From Paenibacillus lignilyticus (GTDB lineage Bacteria > Bacillota > Bacilli > Paenibacillales > Paenibacillaceae), in assembly GCF_017942085.1 (NCBI RefSeq), contig NZ_JAGKSP010000031.1, positions 1-38,625 of the forward strand: a DNA stretch of 38,625 nt, in the 5' to 3' direction. Shown here piece by piece: positions 15,939 to 24,403 of the stretch. Under the pieces are notes generated by a model. It saw only the letters and a list, made by a program, of their open reading frames with translations, did no database searches and was not told the DNA's origin. Position 1 is the first letter of the stretch, and each line of letters starts with the position of its first letter. The position numbers and the translations under genes are program-made.

Positions 15939-16041
15939 CACGTTCAGCCCCCTTCAATCTCCATATTTGGTTCTATCTACTCAGACGCCGTTCTCTTATG
16001 CTTTGTTGCGCCTTACAGCCAAAAAATGGTCCAAAAAATAG

Positions 16042-16061
16042 AAAAAACCCCCAGTAGGGAG
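16042..16061 (-). terminator. Terminator of the HPr/Crh gene
   Basis: CTCCC pairs with GGGGG around TACT (one G-T pair), followed by six T on the minus strand, 25 nt after the HPr stop. The stem is short but the T run is good. Confidence 0.7.
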
Positions 16062-16085
16062 CTTCTTCGAGTCGTTTATGTCTGA

Positions 16086-16355
16086 TTATTGGTTTTCAAG
16101 CTCTTCCTTGCTAACCAGGTTGACTAAAGCGGTTACAGCTTGATCGGCGTCGGAACCTTCCGCGCTTATTGTAACCTCAGTACCTGAGCTGATAGCAAGA
16201 CTCATAATACCCATAATCGATTTTGCGTTCACTTTTTTATCGTCTTTCTCTACGAACACCTCGGAAGAAAACTTGTTCGCTTCCTGAACAAAAAGTGCGG
16301 CCGGTCTTGCATGAAGACCTGTCTTCAGTCGAACGACAACCGGATGCCTTGTCAT
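16086..16355 (-). CDS. HPr-family phosphocarrier at the crh locus
   Basis: The 89-residue product is an HPr-fold protein. Both regulatory residues are visible: His15 in TGLHARPAALFV, the residue phosphorylated by enzyme I, and Ser46 in NAKSIMGIMSL, the target of HPr kinase, which is also encoded in this window. Its position after rapZ-yvcK-whiA is that of crh in Bacillus; Crh there has Gln instead of His15 and acts only in catabolite repression. This protein has kept His15, so it could both carry phosphate for the PTS and act with CcpA when Ser46 is phosphorylated. Whether the genome has another ptsH cannot be seen. ATG at 16353-16355 follows GGGGGTAAGG. It has its own promoter candidate and a terminator. 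Confidence 0.93.
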   Translation of the reverse strand: MTRHPVVVRLKTGLHARPAALFVQEANKFSSEVFVEKDDKKVNAKSIMGIMSLAISSGTEVTISAEGSDADQAVTALVNLVSKEELENQ

Positions 16356-16420
16356 GGAAACCTTACCCCCTATACGAAATTCAATCCTGCGATCATTTGC
16401 ACCAAGTCATTTTATTCGCT

Positions 16421-16429
16421 ATTATATCA
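16421..16429 (-). promoter_or_regulatory. Extended -10 promoter candidate for the HPr/Crh gene
   Basis: On the minus strand TGATATAAT forms a perfect -10 with the TG extension, 66 nt before the start codon. No clear -35 is present, as is common for extended -10 promoters. Confidence 0.6.
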
Positions 16430-16458
16430 CTTTTCTAAAGTCTACACTAGCCTTCTGC

Positions 16459-17388
16459 TTAACCGTTCCTTAATTTTTCGGCCAACTCGTCGATTTTGCG
16501 CAAACGGTGGTTCACACCGGACTTGCTCACCTTGCCCTTGAGCATTTCGCCGACTTCCGTTAAATTCAAATCCGGATGCAGCAGGCGTATATTCGCCACC
16601 TCGCGAAGCTTATCGGGCAGTGTATCCAGCCCCACCTCACGCTCGAGCAGCTTGATATTATCGATCTGCCTCACGGCCGCACCAATCGTTTTGTTCAAAT
16701 TCGCCGTCTCGCAGTTGACGATGCGGTTAACGGAGTTTCGCATATCACGCATGATGCGAACATCCTCGAATTTGAAGAGCGCTTGATGAGCACCGATGAT
16801 GCTGAGAAGCTCGATAATTTTCTCGCCCTCTTTCATGTAGAAGATGAAACCTTTCTTACGTTCGATGCAGCGGGCGTTCAATTCAAACTTATTCGCCAGC
16901 TCCACGAGCGCTTGACAGTGCTCTTCATACATGGTGGCTATCTCCAGGTGGTAGGACGATCCTTCCGGGTTATTTACGGAACCTCCGGCCAGGAACGCAC
17001 CGCGCAAGTAGGAACGTTTGCAGCATGACTTGCGAATGATGTCCCTGTCGATGCCCTGATTAAACATAAAGCCCTCGGAGACAATTTTGAGATCACTCAA
17101 TATCTCTTGCACTCTGGCCGGAATCCGCACGATATAGACGTTGTTCTTCTTCAATCTCATCTTCTTGCGAACGAGCAGCTCCGTATGAACGGCAAACTGT
17201 TTCTTGATGAGCGAATAGATCCGTCTGGCGATCGCCGCATTTTCCGTCGATATATCGAGTATTACCTTTCGGCTCGACAACGAAACCGAGCCGTTCATTC
17301 GAATCAGTGCAGAGAGCTCCGCCTTCTCACAGCACGGATCGGCTTCGATGAGCGTCAATTCTTTTTTGGTTTGTCCCGCAAAAGACAA
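16459..17388 (-). CDS. whiA: DNA-binding protein WhiA
   Basis: WhiA combines a degenerate LAGLIDADG homing-endonuclease-like domain with a C-terminal helix-turn-helix and takes part in sporulation or cell division control. The 309-residue product starts MSFAGQTKKELT, has CCKRSYLRGAFLAGGSVNNPEGSSYHLE (LAGLIDADG part, about residues 123-150), and the C-terminal LRLLHPDLNLTEVGEMLKGKVSKSGVNHRL-type region (actual start NIRLLHPDLNLTEVGEML). The start is TTG at 17386-17388, supported by AGGTGAG 6 nt upstream and by family homology. It begins 6 nt after the yvcK stop, so translation is likely coupled. Confidence 0.96.
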   Translation of the reverse strand: MSFAGQTKKELTLIEADPCCEKAELSALIRMNGSVSLSSRKVILDISTENAAIARRIYSLIKKQFAVHTELLVRKKMRLKKNNVYIVRIPARVQEILSDLKIVSEGFMFNQGIDRDIIRKSCCKRSYLRGAFLAGGSVNNPEGSSYHLEIATMYEEHCQALVELANKFELNARCIERKKGFIFYMKEGEKIIELLSIIGAHQALFKFEDVRIMRDMRNSVNRIVNCETANLNKTIGAAVRQIDNIKLLEREVGLDTLPDKLREVANIRLLHPDLNLTEVGEMLKGKVSKSGVNHRLRKIDELAEKLRNG

Positions 17389-17394
17389 TGTAAC

Positions 17395-18378
17395 TCACCT
17401 CTTTCGTTCCATCCAGTTTTCCACAAGCTGATAAATATGATGACTTAACCTTGCTGCATCATGACGTAAATACGTGCGAAACAGTACGAGCCGGTCCGCA
17501 ATGACCTCATACCCGCGCCGTTTTACTTCTTCGAGATCAAGATGCACGGCTTTCGCACCTCGTTCGGCGTACTTATTTTGCACCTGCTCGGGAATCTCGC
17601 CGTCATTGACGATGACATAATCGAACAGATGATGACCGATATGCGCATGTACCGCGGCCAAATGGTCGCTTACCGAATAATTATCCGTTTCTCCCGGCTG
17701 CGTCATGACATTGCAAACGAACATCTTCACCGCATTGGAATCGACGATTGCTTGAGCCAGCTTCGGCACCAGCAAATTCGGGATAATACTCGTATAAAGA
17801 CTGCCCGGACCGATCAAGATCGCATCGGCTTCGCGGATTGCCTCAACGGCTTCCTCGAGCGGCTCGACATCTGCCGGTTCAATAAAGACCCGCTTGATCG
17901 CTTGGCCCGCCTTCGGAATGTTAGACTCGCCCGTAATAATAGTGCCGTCCACCGTCTCCGCCTTCAGCACAATCGCTTCACCTGCTGCCGGCAGCACACG
18001 TCCGCGAACCGCAAGTACTTTGCTGAGCATCCGGACGCCGGACACGAAGTCGCCGGATATGTCGGTCATTGCCGCTAGCATTAAGTTGCCTAAGCTGTGA
18101 CCCGCAAGGCCGTTACCGGAATTAAACCGGTATTGCAGCAAATCGGAGAGAAGCGGCTCGACGTCAGCAAGGGCAATCAACACGTTGCGGATATCGCCCG
18201 GAGGCGGCATCTGCAGTTCATTGCGCAGAATACCGGAGCTTCCGCCATCATCGGCCACCGTTACGATGGCCGTGATATCAAGCGGCTTCTCTTTCAATCC
18301 ACGCAGCATGACCGACAGTCCTGTGCCCCCGCCGATTACAACAATTCGGGGCTTCTGCTCTTTTCTCCGTTCTGCCAC
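17395..18378 (-). CDS. yvcK: Gluconeogenesis factor YvcK/CofD-like protein
   Basis: YvcK is a UDP-sugar-binding protein needed for growth on gluconeogenic substrates and for cell-wall synthesis control in B. subtilis. The product has IVVIGGGTGLSVMLRGLK at the N-terminus (nucleotide-binding loop), VTVADDGGSSGILR, PPGDIRNVLIAL, IGPGSLYTSIIPNLL and CNVMTQPGETDNYS, all typical. I chose GTG at 18376-18378 (327 residues, starting MAERRKEQKPRIVVIGGG): GAGGTAAGC lies directly before it and it begins 7 nt after rapZ stops. A longer form overlapping rapZ by 56 nt is possible but its N-terminal sequence is not family-like. Confidence 0.95.
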   Translation of the reverse strand: MAERRKEQKPRIVVIGGGTGLSVMLRGLKEKPLDITAIVTVADDGGSSGILRNELQMPPPGDIRNVLIALADVEPLLSDLLQYRFNSGNGLAGHSLGNLMLAAMTDISGDFVSGVRMLSKVLAVRGRVLPAAGEAIVLKAETVDGTIITGESNIPKAGQAIKRVFIEPADVEPLEEAVEAIREADAILIGPGSLYTSIIPNLLVPKLAQAIVDSNAVKMFVCNVMTQPGETDNYSVSDHLAAVHAHIGHHLFDYVIVNDGEIPEQVQNKYAERGAKAVHLDLEEVKRRGYEVIADRLVLFRTYLRHDAARLSHHIYQLVENWMERKR

Positions 18379-18385
18379 GCTTACC

Positions 18386-19279
18386 TCAGCTCCGATCACG
18401 ATCTGAATCTCGATGACTGACTCGAACGAGCTCTGTGTCACTGCTGCCCAGCATTCGCCCTAGATATTCGGCAATGGCGACCGAACGGTGCTTGCCGCCC
18501 GTACAACCAATCCCGATCACAACCTGGCTCTTGCCTTCTTTCCGATAGAGGGGGATAAGAAACTGCAGCATATCGAGCAGCTTCGTGAGGAATGCCTGTG
18601 TTTCCGGCCATTTCATCACATACTCGAACACTTCGGGATCTTGCCCTGTATTGGGGCGCAAATGATCGACATAGTGCGGATTCGGGAGAAAACGAACATC
18701 GTATATGAGATCGGCATCGATCGGGATTCCATACTTGAATCCAAATGAAGTGACATTGATAGAGATTGTATTGAGATCCGAGTTTGTGAAGCGAGACATG
18801 ATTCGTTCCTTCAGCTGGGCCGGCTTCAGGTTACTTGTATCGATAACCTGCGTCGCCCAGCCTTTCAGATCCTCCAGAATGCGTCTTTCCAGCTTAATGC
18901 CTTCCAGCGGCAAGCCTTCCGGAGCCAGCGGATGAAGTCGGCGGCTTTCCTTATATCGCTGCACAAGCACGCCATCCGTTGCATCCAGGAAGAGAATTTC
19001 ATACCCAATCGTGTAGTGCTCCTTCATATAGTTCAGCGACTCTGACAAAGCCGTGAAAAACTCGCGTCCTCGTAAATCAATGACGAGTGCGACCTTGCCG
19101 ATTTTGCCATTAGACTGCTCTATGAGCTCCGCAAACTTCGGAATGAGCACCGGCGGAAGATTATCTACGCAGAAAAATCCGAGATCCTCCAGGCTTTGTA
19201 CCGCAATCGTTTTACCAGCACCGGACATGCCTGTAATGATGACTAGCTTCGCCATCGCTGTTCCCGCTTCCACACTCAA
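18386..19279 (-). CDS. rapZ: RNase adapter RapZ / YvcJ nucleotide-binding protein
   Basis: RapZ-family proteins bind nucleotides; in enterobacteria RapZ guides RNase E to GlmZ, and B. subtilis YvcJ is a GTPase linked to competence. The 297-residue product has a Walker A loop GMSGAGKT (about residues 17-24), GFFCVDNLPPVLIPKF, VIDLRGREFF, FLDATDGVLVQRYKESRRLHPL and the C-terminal VVIGIGCTGGKHRSVAIAEYLG. The start is uncertain: TTG 19279, GTG 19273 or ATG 19255 all lie downstream of a G-rich site (GGTGGGGGGG); the longest fits the family length best. It follows glk by 26 nt and precedes yvcK by 7 nt. Confidence 0.95.
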   Translation of the reverse strand: MSVEAGTAMAKLVIITGMSGAGKTIAVQSLEDLGFFCVDNLPPVLIPKFAELIEQSNGKIGKVALVIDLRGREFFTALSESLNYMKEHYTIGYEILFLDATDGVLVQRYKESRRLHPLAPEGLPLEGIKLERRILEDLKGWATQVIDTSNLKPAQLKERIMSRFTNSDLNTISINVTSFGFKYGIPIDADLIYDVRFLPNPHYVDHLRPNTGQDPEVFEYVMKWPETQAFLTKLLDMLQFLIPLYRKEGKSQVVIGIGCTGGKHRSVAIAEYLGRMLGSSDTELVRVSHRDSDRDRS

Positions 19280-19305
19280 TCCCCCCCACCGTCTACCATG
19301 ACTTT

Positions 19306-20256
19306 CTACGCGCGAATGATTAGACCTGCTGCTCCGACAACGCCTGCATCGTTACCAAGAATAGCCGGTACGATTTCGACGCCTTCTTGCGCCATCTCAG
19401 GTGCTGATTTCTTGAAAGCCTCACGAATTTGTTCAAACAAAAATTCGCCTGCTTTGGATACGCCGCCGCCGATGATGAAACGCTGCGGATTCAGAACAAC
19501 CGCTACGGTAGCCATCGACTTGCCCAAGTAATGAGCTGCGCGAGCTACGATACGAGCGGCTACTTCATCGCCGGCTTTAGCCGCATCTACGACATCCTTC
19601 GCCATAATGTTCGGTACGAACGACAGCGAAGTGCGGTCTCCGCGTTCGACAGCATCTTTCGCCATACGGATAATGCCCGTTGCCGAAGAAACAGTCTCCA
19701 AGCAGCCCATTCTGCCGCAGCCGCATTGGATGGCTTCCAGATCCGGCACGATTGGAATATGTCCAAGCTCGCCGGCCATGCCAGCGAAACCTTCTACGAT
19801 TTTACCGTTTATAATTACTCCGCCGCCAACACCCGTTCCAAGTGTGTAGCATACGCAATCCGAAATGTTACGGCCTGCTCCTGCCCATGCTTCGCCAAGT
19901 GCTGCAACGTTTGCGTCATTATTGACTAGTACTTTTTTACCAAGCTTCTCTTCGAGAATGGCTTTCAGTGGAACATGATCAAAGAACAGATTAACCGACT
20001 GCTTCACGATCCCGTTCGGGATATCGAGGAAACCGGCGATACCGATGCCTACGCCTTCTACTTGCTCCCACGAATACGGGGACTGTTCGACGATCAGCTT
20101 GGCATAATCAGCGATATTCGAGCAAACGGCGTCAGAGCCTTTCTCAACTTCTGTTGCTCCTTCATACGTATGCAGCAATGCGCCTTCCATACTGCAAATA
20201 CCAACCTTAATTGTTGTACCGCCAATATCTACACCAACGACTATTTTCTCAGACAT
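19306..20256 (-). CDS. glk: Glucokinase, ROK family
   Basis: The product phosphorylates glucose with ATP. The 316-residue ROK protein starts VVGVDIGGTTIKVGI (phosphate-binding loop), has VNNDANVAALGE with the catalytic Asp, TLGTGVGGGVIINGKI, GELGHIPI, and the zinc-binding ROK signature CGCGRMGCLE. ATG at 20254-20256 follows AGAGGTGG. It heads the glk-rapZ-yvcK-whiA transcript with a near-consensus promoter. In B. subtilis the corresponding position upstream of yvcJ holds the Nudix gene yvcI, so glucokinase here is a difference in organisation. Other ROK sugar kinases cannot be fully excluded, but the sequence resembles bacillar glucokinase throughout. Confidence 0.93.
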   Translation of the reverse strand: MSEKIVVGVDIGGTTIKVGICSMEGALLHTYEGATEVEKGSDAVCSNIADYAKLIVEQSPYSWEQVEGVGIGIAGFLDIPNGIVKQSVNLFFDHVPLKAILEEKLGKKVLVNNDANVAALGEAWAGAGRNISDCVCYTLGTGVGGGVIINGKIVEGFAGMAGELGHIPIVPDLEAIQCGCGRMGCLETVSSATGIIRMAKDAVERGDRTSLSFVPNIMAKDVVDAAKAGDEVAARIVARAAHYLGKSMATVAVVLNPQRFIIGGGVSKAGEFLFEQIREAFKKSAPEMAQEGVEIVPAILGNDAGVVGAAGLIIRA

Positions 20257-20308
20257 AATAGGCCACCTCTATAATATAAGGATCTGGGGTTACTTCTGTT
20301 CCAACTAA

Positions 20309-20337
20309 ACTATAAGCGAACGCTTCCAACTGGTCAA
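20309..20337 (-). promoter_or_regulatory. SigA promoter of the glk operon
   Basis: TTGACC (20332-20337) and TATAGT (20309-20314) on the minus strand are 17 nt apart, five of six matches each. The repeat copy at 20337-20355 abuts the -35. Confidence 0.8.
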
Positions 20338-20355
20338 GGTGAAACGGCTGCCGCC
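20337..20355. repeat. Repeat element, copy 2 (upstream of glk)
   Basis: AGGTGAAACGGCTGCCGCC matches 18 of 19 bases of the left arm of the hairpin element at 7171-7189. The right arm (CGTTTCA) is not kept here. Both copies lie just upstream of a minus-strand promoter. Confidence 0.6.
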
Positions 20356-20432
20356 TCAGCGGGAAATGAATAGGGCTTCGGAATGATAATAGGAGATATG
20401 AAAATGCCCCAGCCGCGCTAACATGAAGTGAC

Positions 20433-20464
20433 GCCGTCCGTTGCTACGGACAGCGTCATCCCTA
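20433..20464 (-). terminator. Hairpin after trxB, possible terminator
   Basis: GACGC and GTCCGT pair with ACGGAC and GCGTC around TTGC/GCAA-type loop bases, a stable two-part stem some 50 nt after the trxB stop on the minus strand. No T run follows, so it may rather be a 3'-end stabiliser or processing site. Confidence 0.4.
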
Positions 20465-20514
20465 CGTCATTCACTTGTGCAAATACACTCTTGTTGCAGC
20501 ATGCGGTTTGCTTT

Positions 20515-21462
20515 TTATACCGACTGACTCCAGTCATGCACGGCATGACCTTCAATGAATTTCTCGCAATCAAGTGCTGCCATACAACCGCTTCCCGCAG
20601 CAGTAATCGCTTGGCGGTACTTGTTGTCTTGAACATCACCGCAAGCGAAGATGCCGGGAATGTTCGTTTCCGATGTGCCGGGCTTCACGATCAGATAGCC
20701 TGTCTCATCAGTCTCCAGCTGACCGCCGAGGAATTTCGTGTTCGGCGTGTGGCCGATCGCGACGAAGATACCGTTTGTTTCGATAACTTCCTCTTCGCCT
20801 GTTTGGTTGTTACGCACTTTAAGGCCGGTTACAGCCATGTCATTTGCGACAACTTCCAGCGGCGTGCGATCAAGCGCCCAAGTGATCTTGCTGTTCTCGC
20901 GTGCGCGATCCTGCATGATCTTCGAAGCGCGCATTTCTGCGCGACGGTGAACGAGTACAACCTCCGAAGCGAAACGTGTCAAGAAGTTTGCTTCTTCCAT
21001 TGCGGAATCGCCGCCGCCGACCACGATAATTTTCTTGCCGCGGAAGAAGAATCCGTCACAGGTTGCGCAAGTGCTTACGCCGCGTCCAACATTCTCGCGT
21101 TCGTTAGCAATGCCGAGGTATTTAGCCGAAGCACCTGTTGAGATGATAAGAGCTTCTGCTTGAAGCTCGCCTTGGCCTTCAACTTGAAGGGTGAACGGAC
21201 GCTTCGATGTATCTACCGAATTCACCCAGCCTGTGCGGAACTCAGCGCCGAAGCGCTCCGCTTGCTTACGCATATTGGCCATTAGGTCCGGACCCATAAT
21301 GCCTTCAGGGAAACCCGGAAAGTTCTCAACCTCAGTCGTTGTCGTCAATTGTCCACCCGGCTCAGGACCCTCAATAATAAGCGGGTTCATGTTCGCGCGA
21401 GCCAAGTAGATCGCGGCTGTCAGCCCTGCAGGGCCTGTTCCGATAATAATTGCTTTATGCAC
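20515..21462 (-). CDS. trxB: Thioredoxin-disulfide reductase
   Basis: TrxB is the FAD flavoprotein that uses NADPH to reduce thioredoxin. The 315-residue product has the FAD loop IIGTGPAGLTAAIYLARA, the redox-active cysteines Cys132 and Cys135 in TCATCDGFFF, the NADPH loop VVGGGDSAMEEANFL, and GIFACGDVQDNKYRQ near the end. The start is GTG at 21460-21462, placed 8 nt after AGGAGG. The gene starts 28 nt after the TPR gene stops, so the two form an operon, as yvcD-trxB do in B. subtilis. Confidence 0.97.
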   Translation of the reverse strand: MHKAIIIGTGPAGLTAAIYLARANMNPLIIEGPEPGGQLTTTTEVENFPGFPEGIMGPDLMANMRKQAERFGAEFRTGWVNSVDTSKRPFTLQVEGQGELQAEALIISTGASAKYLGIANERENVGRGVSTCATCDGFFFRGKKIIVVGGGDSAMEEANFLTRFASEVVLVHRRAEMRASKIMQDRARENSKITWALDRTPLEVVANDMAVTGLKVRNNQTGEEEVIETNGIFVAIGHTPNTKFLGGQLETDETGYLIVKPGTSETNIPGIFACGDVQDNKYRQAITAAGSGCMAALDCEKFIEGHAVHDWSQSV

Positions 21463-21490
21463 AGTTGTTACCTCCTAAGCACGGACTCCC

Positions 21491-23233
21491 CTAGTCGCGA
21501 CTTTCCGCAAGTCCCGGGAATGTCATTCTCATTTTTTCTTTAATCCCGCATATTTCATCAATACGTTTGGCGCATTTACTTACAGTCGCTATCGACGTCC
21601 CATACCGCTGAGATACCTCATGGTACGAAATTTCTCTCCGGTGCATTTTGGCCGTCAAATACTCCAGCGCAGCAGCCCAGCCTTCAACTTTTCCAAGCTT
21701 CGGCACATTGGGGTAAATTCGCGACAGAAACTCTATCCACAGCGTCAGTAAATCATGCTGCTGAACGAGATCATAATGCTTGTTCATCCGCATCAACGCA
21801 GCTTCAAGGACCGATTGCCATTTATCCTCCCAAATCGGAAGTCTTGAAGGCATCCGGCTATGCTCGATAACCGTTTCTTTCCCCTCAAGCACCGCTTTAA
21901 GAGATTCATGCACACCGATGGAACGAAGCACGAAGATCGCAATTCGTTTCAAATAGTCATCTTCCTGCGGCTCCACGATAAAATCACGCAGCGCATCCTT
22001 CACTTCATTGTCGGCAATCATACCAAGCGCTTGGATAACCTGCAGCTTCGTATGTCTGTCGCCATGGCGCAGCGCCCAGAAGAACGAAGAGCGAACAAGA
22101 GGATCCCGCTTCATATGATCAGGCAGCGCCTCGGTCGATTTCTCCCACAGCTTAAACTGCTCTTCGAAGGGCAGATGATAATGGTAGCTCGTAGGCGCCG
22201 CATTCATCCCCTTCTCCATAAGCGAAAGCTGCTCCAGGTAGTAGCCCGGTACATGCGATTCGCTGTCCAGCTTGCTGACCTGATGCCATAGCTTCTTAGC
22301 CTCTTCGTAACGGCCCATATTGCAGGCCGCAACGGCAGCATAGTGGTAGAGGCACGGATCAGACTTCAACGCATTATCCTTAAGCAGACGAATGAAATGA
22401 CGGTACGCCTCGCCGTGTTCCCCTAGAATACCCATTGTGGTAGCTAGCTTAAACACATGCTCCTGATGGAACGGCACGGTTTTGCAAAGCAGCTCCACTA
22501 ACGGTTTCAACTGCTCCTGATCACCGGCATGCTGATGGAAGATCGCCAGGTTGCATAACGCATGCAGGTTACCCGGTTCAATGTCCAGCACCTGATGAAT
22601 CGTGACCATCGCTTTGTCGAACATGCCCATATAGTAGTAGGCCAGCGCCAGATTGTTGCGCGCCGCAAGAAATTCGCCGTTCTTCTCGACAATACTCTCT
22701 AGCAATCGCACCGCCTCGACAAACTTGCCTTCTTCCAGCATGGACCTCGCGCGATCATGCTCGAAGAATCCTTCGCGCGCCTTAATATACGCCAGCTTCA
22801 TCGGACGCTCCAGTTCAAATTGGAGCAGCTCCATCATCTCTTCGGCTTCATCGAGAAACTGACCCTCGGGATCTTCCTCCAGGTAGCGTACGAGTGAATC
22901 CTCAGCCGCTTCGTAATTCTCCATGTTGGCGAAGTTATTCGCCATATAGAAATGGCATTCCGTCATCTCCGGATCGAGCTCGTTCACAATCGACGACAAG
23001 ATTCGATTCGATTCCTCGTAATTGCCCATTTCTGACAAAATGCCGGCCATATTGCAATGATTCACCGGATTATCCGGTTCATACTCGGCCGCGCGGCGGA
23101 AATACTTCAGTGCCTTGTCATAATGATAACGATCCATCGACCGAACCGCTCGCTCGAAGAAGAACGTTGCGTCCCATTGAATCGGAATGACTTTCGTGCT
23201 GTGGCTGGCTACCGCAATTTTCTTTTCTTTCAT
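21491..23233 (-). CDS. TPR-repeat protein with C-terminal helix-turn-helix (YvcD-like)
   Basis: The 580-residue product has TPR repeats across roughly residues 15-330, such as YHYDKALKYFRRAAEYEPDNP and MGMFDKAMVTIHQVLDIEPGN, then an alpha-helical, HEAT-like stretch (about 380-450, LQVIQALGMIADNEVKDALRDF). The C-terminus contains a helix-turn-helix-like segment at about residues 535-565 (ISYHEVSQRYGTSIATVSK). That combination suggests a scaffold that also binds DNA, but no target is visible. I chose ATG at 23231-23233; the upstream GTG lies in the GGGGAGGTG ribosome site. Gene order next to trxB resembles yvcD-trxB of B. subtilis. The function is unknown. Confidence 0.85.
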   Translation of the reverse strand: MKEKKIAVASHSTKVIPIQWDATFFFERAVRSMDRYHYDKALKYFRRAAEYEPDNPVNHCNMAGILSEMGNYEESNRILSSIVNELDPEMTECHFYMANNFANMENYEAAEDSLVRYLEEDPEGQFLDEAEEMMELLQFELERPMKLAYIKAREGFFEHDRARSMLEEGKFVEAVRLLESIVEKNGEFLAARNNLALAYYYMGMFDKAMVTIHQVLDIEPGNLHALCNLAIFHQHAGDQEQLKPLVELLCKTVPFHQEHVFKLATTMGILGEHGEAYRHFIRLLKDNALKSDPCLYHYAAVAACNMGRYEEAKKLWHQVSKLDSESHVPGYYLEQLSLMEKGMNAAPTSYHYHLPFEEQFKLWEKSTEALPDHMKRDPLVRSSFFWALRHGDRHTKLQVIQALGMIADNEVKDALRDFIVEPQEDDYLKRIAIFVLRSIGVHESLKAVLEGKETVIEHSRMPSRLPIWEDKWQSVLEAALMRMNKHYDLVQQHDLLTLWIEFLSRIYPNVPKLGKVEGWAAALEYLTAKMHRREISYHEVSQRYGTSIATVSKCAKRIDEICGIKEKMRMTFPGLAESRD

Positions 23234-23272
23234 AACAAAAGGCACCTCCCCGGTACAAACAAATATTCTACG

Positions 23273-23281
23273 ATTATACCA
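23273..23281 (-). promoter_or_regulatory. Extended -10 promoter of the TPR-trxB operon
   Basis: TGGTATAAT on the minus strand is a perfect -10 with the TG extension, 40 nt before the start codon. No clear -35. Confidence 0.6.
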
Positions 23282-23316
23282 TAGCGCGGCCTATCCTTAC
23301 ACGAAAGAATATGTGG

Positions 23317-23344
23317 GAAATCGCGGGCATTCGCCCGCGATTTC
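23317..23344 (-). terminator. Terminator-like hairpin after prs
   Basis: A perfect 12-bp stem, GAAATCGCGGGC/GCCCGCGATTTC with a 4-nt loop, lies 34 nt after the prs stop. The following minus-strand bases are CCCACATATTC, not a T run, so its efficiency as a terminator is uncertain. Confidence 0.6.
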
Positions 23345-23377
23345 GGAGTTTGGCCTTACGTACAGGCCGTATGTTGC

Positions 23378-24331
23378 CTAGATTCCGGCATTTTTGAAGA
23401 GCGTGCTGATGGAGCCGCCCTCAATAATAATGCGCGTTGTTTCGGCTAAGATTGGCGCTACAGATAATACGGTGAAGCGGTCGGAGCAGTTCTCCGGCAG
23501 CGCAATAGAGTCTGTTACCACGACTTCTTTAATATTCGGATGGTCTAATCGCTGCACAGCAGGGCCGGAGAAGAGCGGGTGCGTTGCACACACGTACACA
23601 TCTTCAGCGCCGCGTTCTTTAAGACCTTCCACAACATTGACGATTGTCGTGCCCGTATCAATCAAGTCCTCGATAATTATTGGAGTCTGGCCTTCTACGT
23701 CACCGATAACATGTGTAATAACCGATTCGTTATGTGCCGGACGTTTCTTAATCATAATCGCGAACGGAGCATCCAGATAGTTAGCCAGCTTCTCGGCAGT
23801 CGAGGCGCGGCCGGCATCCGGAGATACTACAATCGGATTCTTAATGTTCTTCGATTTCAAGTAATCACTGATCAGATCAAGGCCCGTCAGATGATCCACT
23901 GGGATATTGAAGAAGCCCTGGATCGCCGGCGCGTGCAGATCAATCGTAATAACGCGGTTTGCACCAACGGTCGTCAGCACGTCCGCAAGCATTTTAGCCG
24001 AGATCGGTTCACGCGGAGCAGCTTTGCGCTCTTGGCGTGCATAACCGTAGTACGGCACAATGATGTTGACGGTACGTGCGGAAGCACGCTTCGCCGCATC
24101 GATCATGACGAGCAATTCGACAAAATGATCATTGATCGGATGTGAGAACGACTGCACAAGGAAGACATCGCAGTTACGGATTGTTTCCTCATAGTGAACA
24201 TAAATTTCACCGCTTTTGAAACGAGACACTTTGATTTTACCGAGCTCCATACCTAGATTCTCGCAGATCCGTTCCGCAAGTTTGGGATTCGAGGACCCCG
24301 AGAAAATACGCAGCTTGTCGCTAAACAACAT
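23378..24331 (-). CDS. prs: Ribose-phosphate pyrophosphokinase
   Basis: The enzyme makes PRPP from ribose 5-phosphate and ATP for purine, pyrimidine, histidine, tryptophan and NAD synthesis. The 317-residue product has FKSGEIYVHYEETIRNCDVFLVQS-type N-terminal sequence (starting at FKSGEI), VPYYGYARQERK (ATP loop), VITIDLHAPAIQGFF, VVSPDAGRASTAEKLA and the PRPP-binding motif IIIEDLIDTGTTI. ATG at 24329-24331 follows GGAGGG. It sits just downstream of the histidine operon, whose first step uses PRPP, but has its own promoter and a hairpin separates it from hisIE. It may be a second prs paralogue beside one in the usual glmU-prs locus; this cannot be seen here. Confidence 0.96.
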   Translation of the reverse strand: MLFSDKLRIFSGSSNPKLAERICENLGMELGKIKVSRFKSGEIYVHYEETIRNCDVFLVQSFSHPINDHFVELLVMIDAAKRASARTVNIIVPYYGYARQERKAAPREPISAKMLADVLTTVGANRVITIDLHAPAIQGFFNIPVDHLTGLDLISDYLKSKNIKNPIVVSPDAGRASTAEKLANYLDAPFAIMIKKRPAHNESVITHVIGDVEGQTPIIIEDLIDTGTTIVNVVEGLKERGAEDVYVCATHPLFSGPAVQRLDHPNIKEVVVTDSIALPENCSDRFTVLSVAPILAETTRIIIEGGSISTLFKNAGI

Positions 24332-24403
24332 AATACCCTCCTGAGCGATTAGACCACTTTTTATTTACATGCATCAAAAACACCGTTTGATTCGACACCC
24401 TTC

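Noticed and set aside
20428..21141. Plus-strand frame opposite trxB and the 73-codon minus frame at 20418-20639
   Set aside because: Both overlap trxB in other frames and lack ribosome sites or protein-family sequence.
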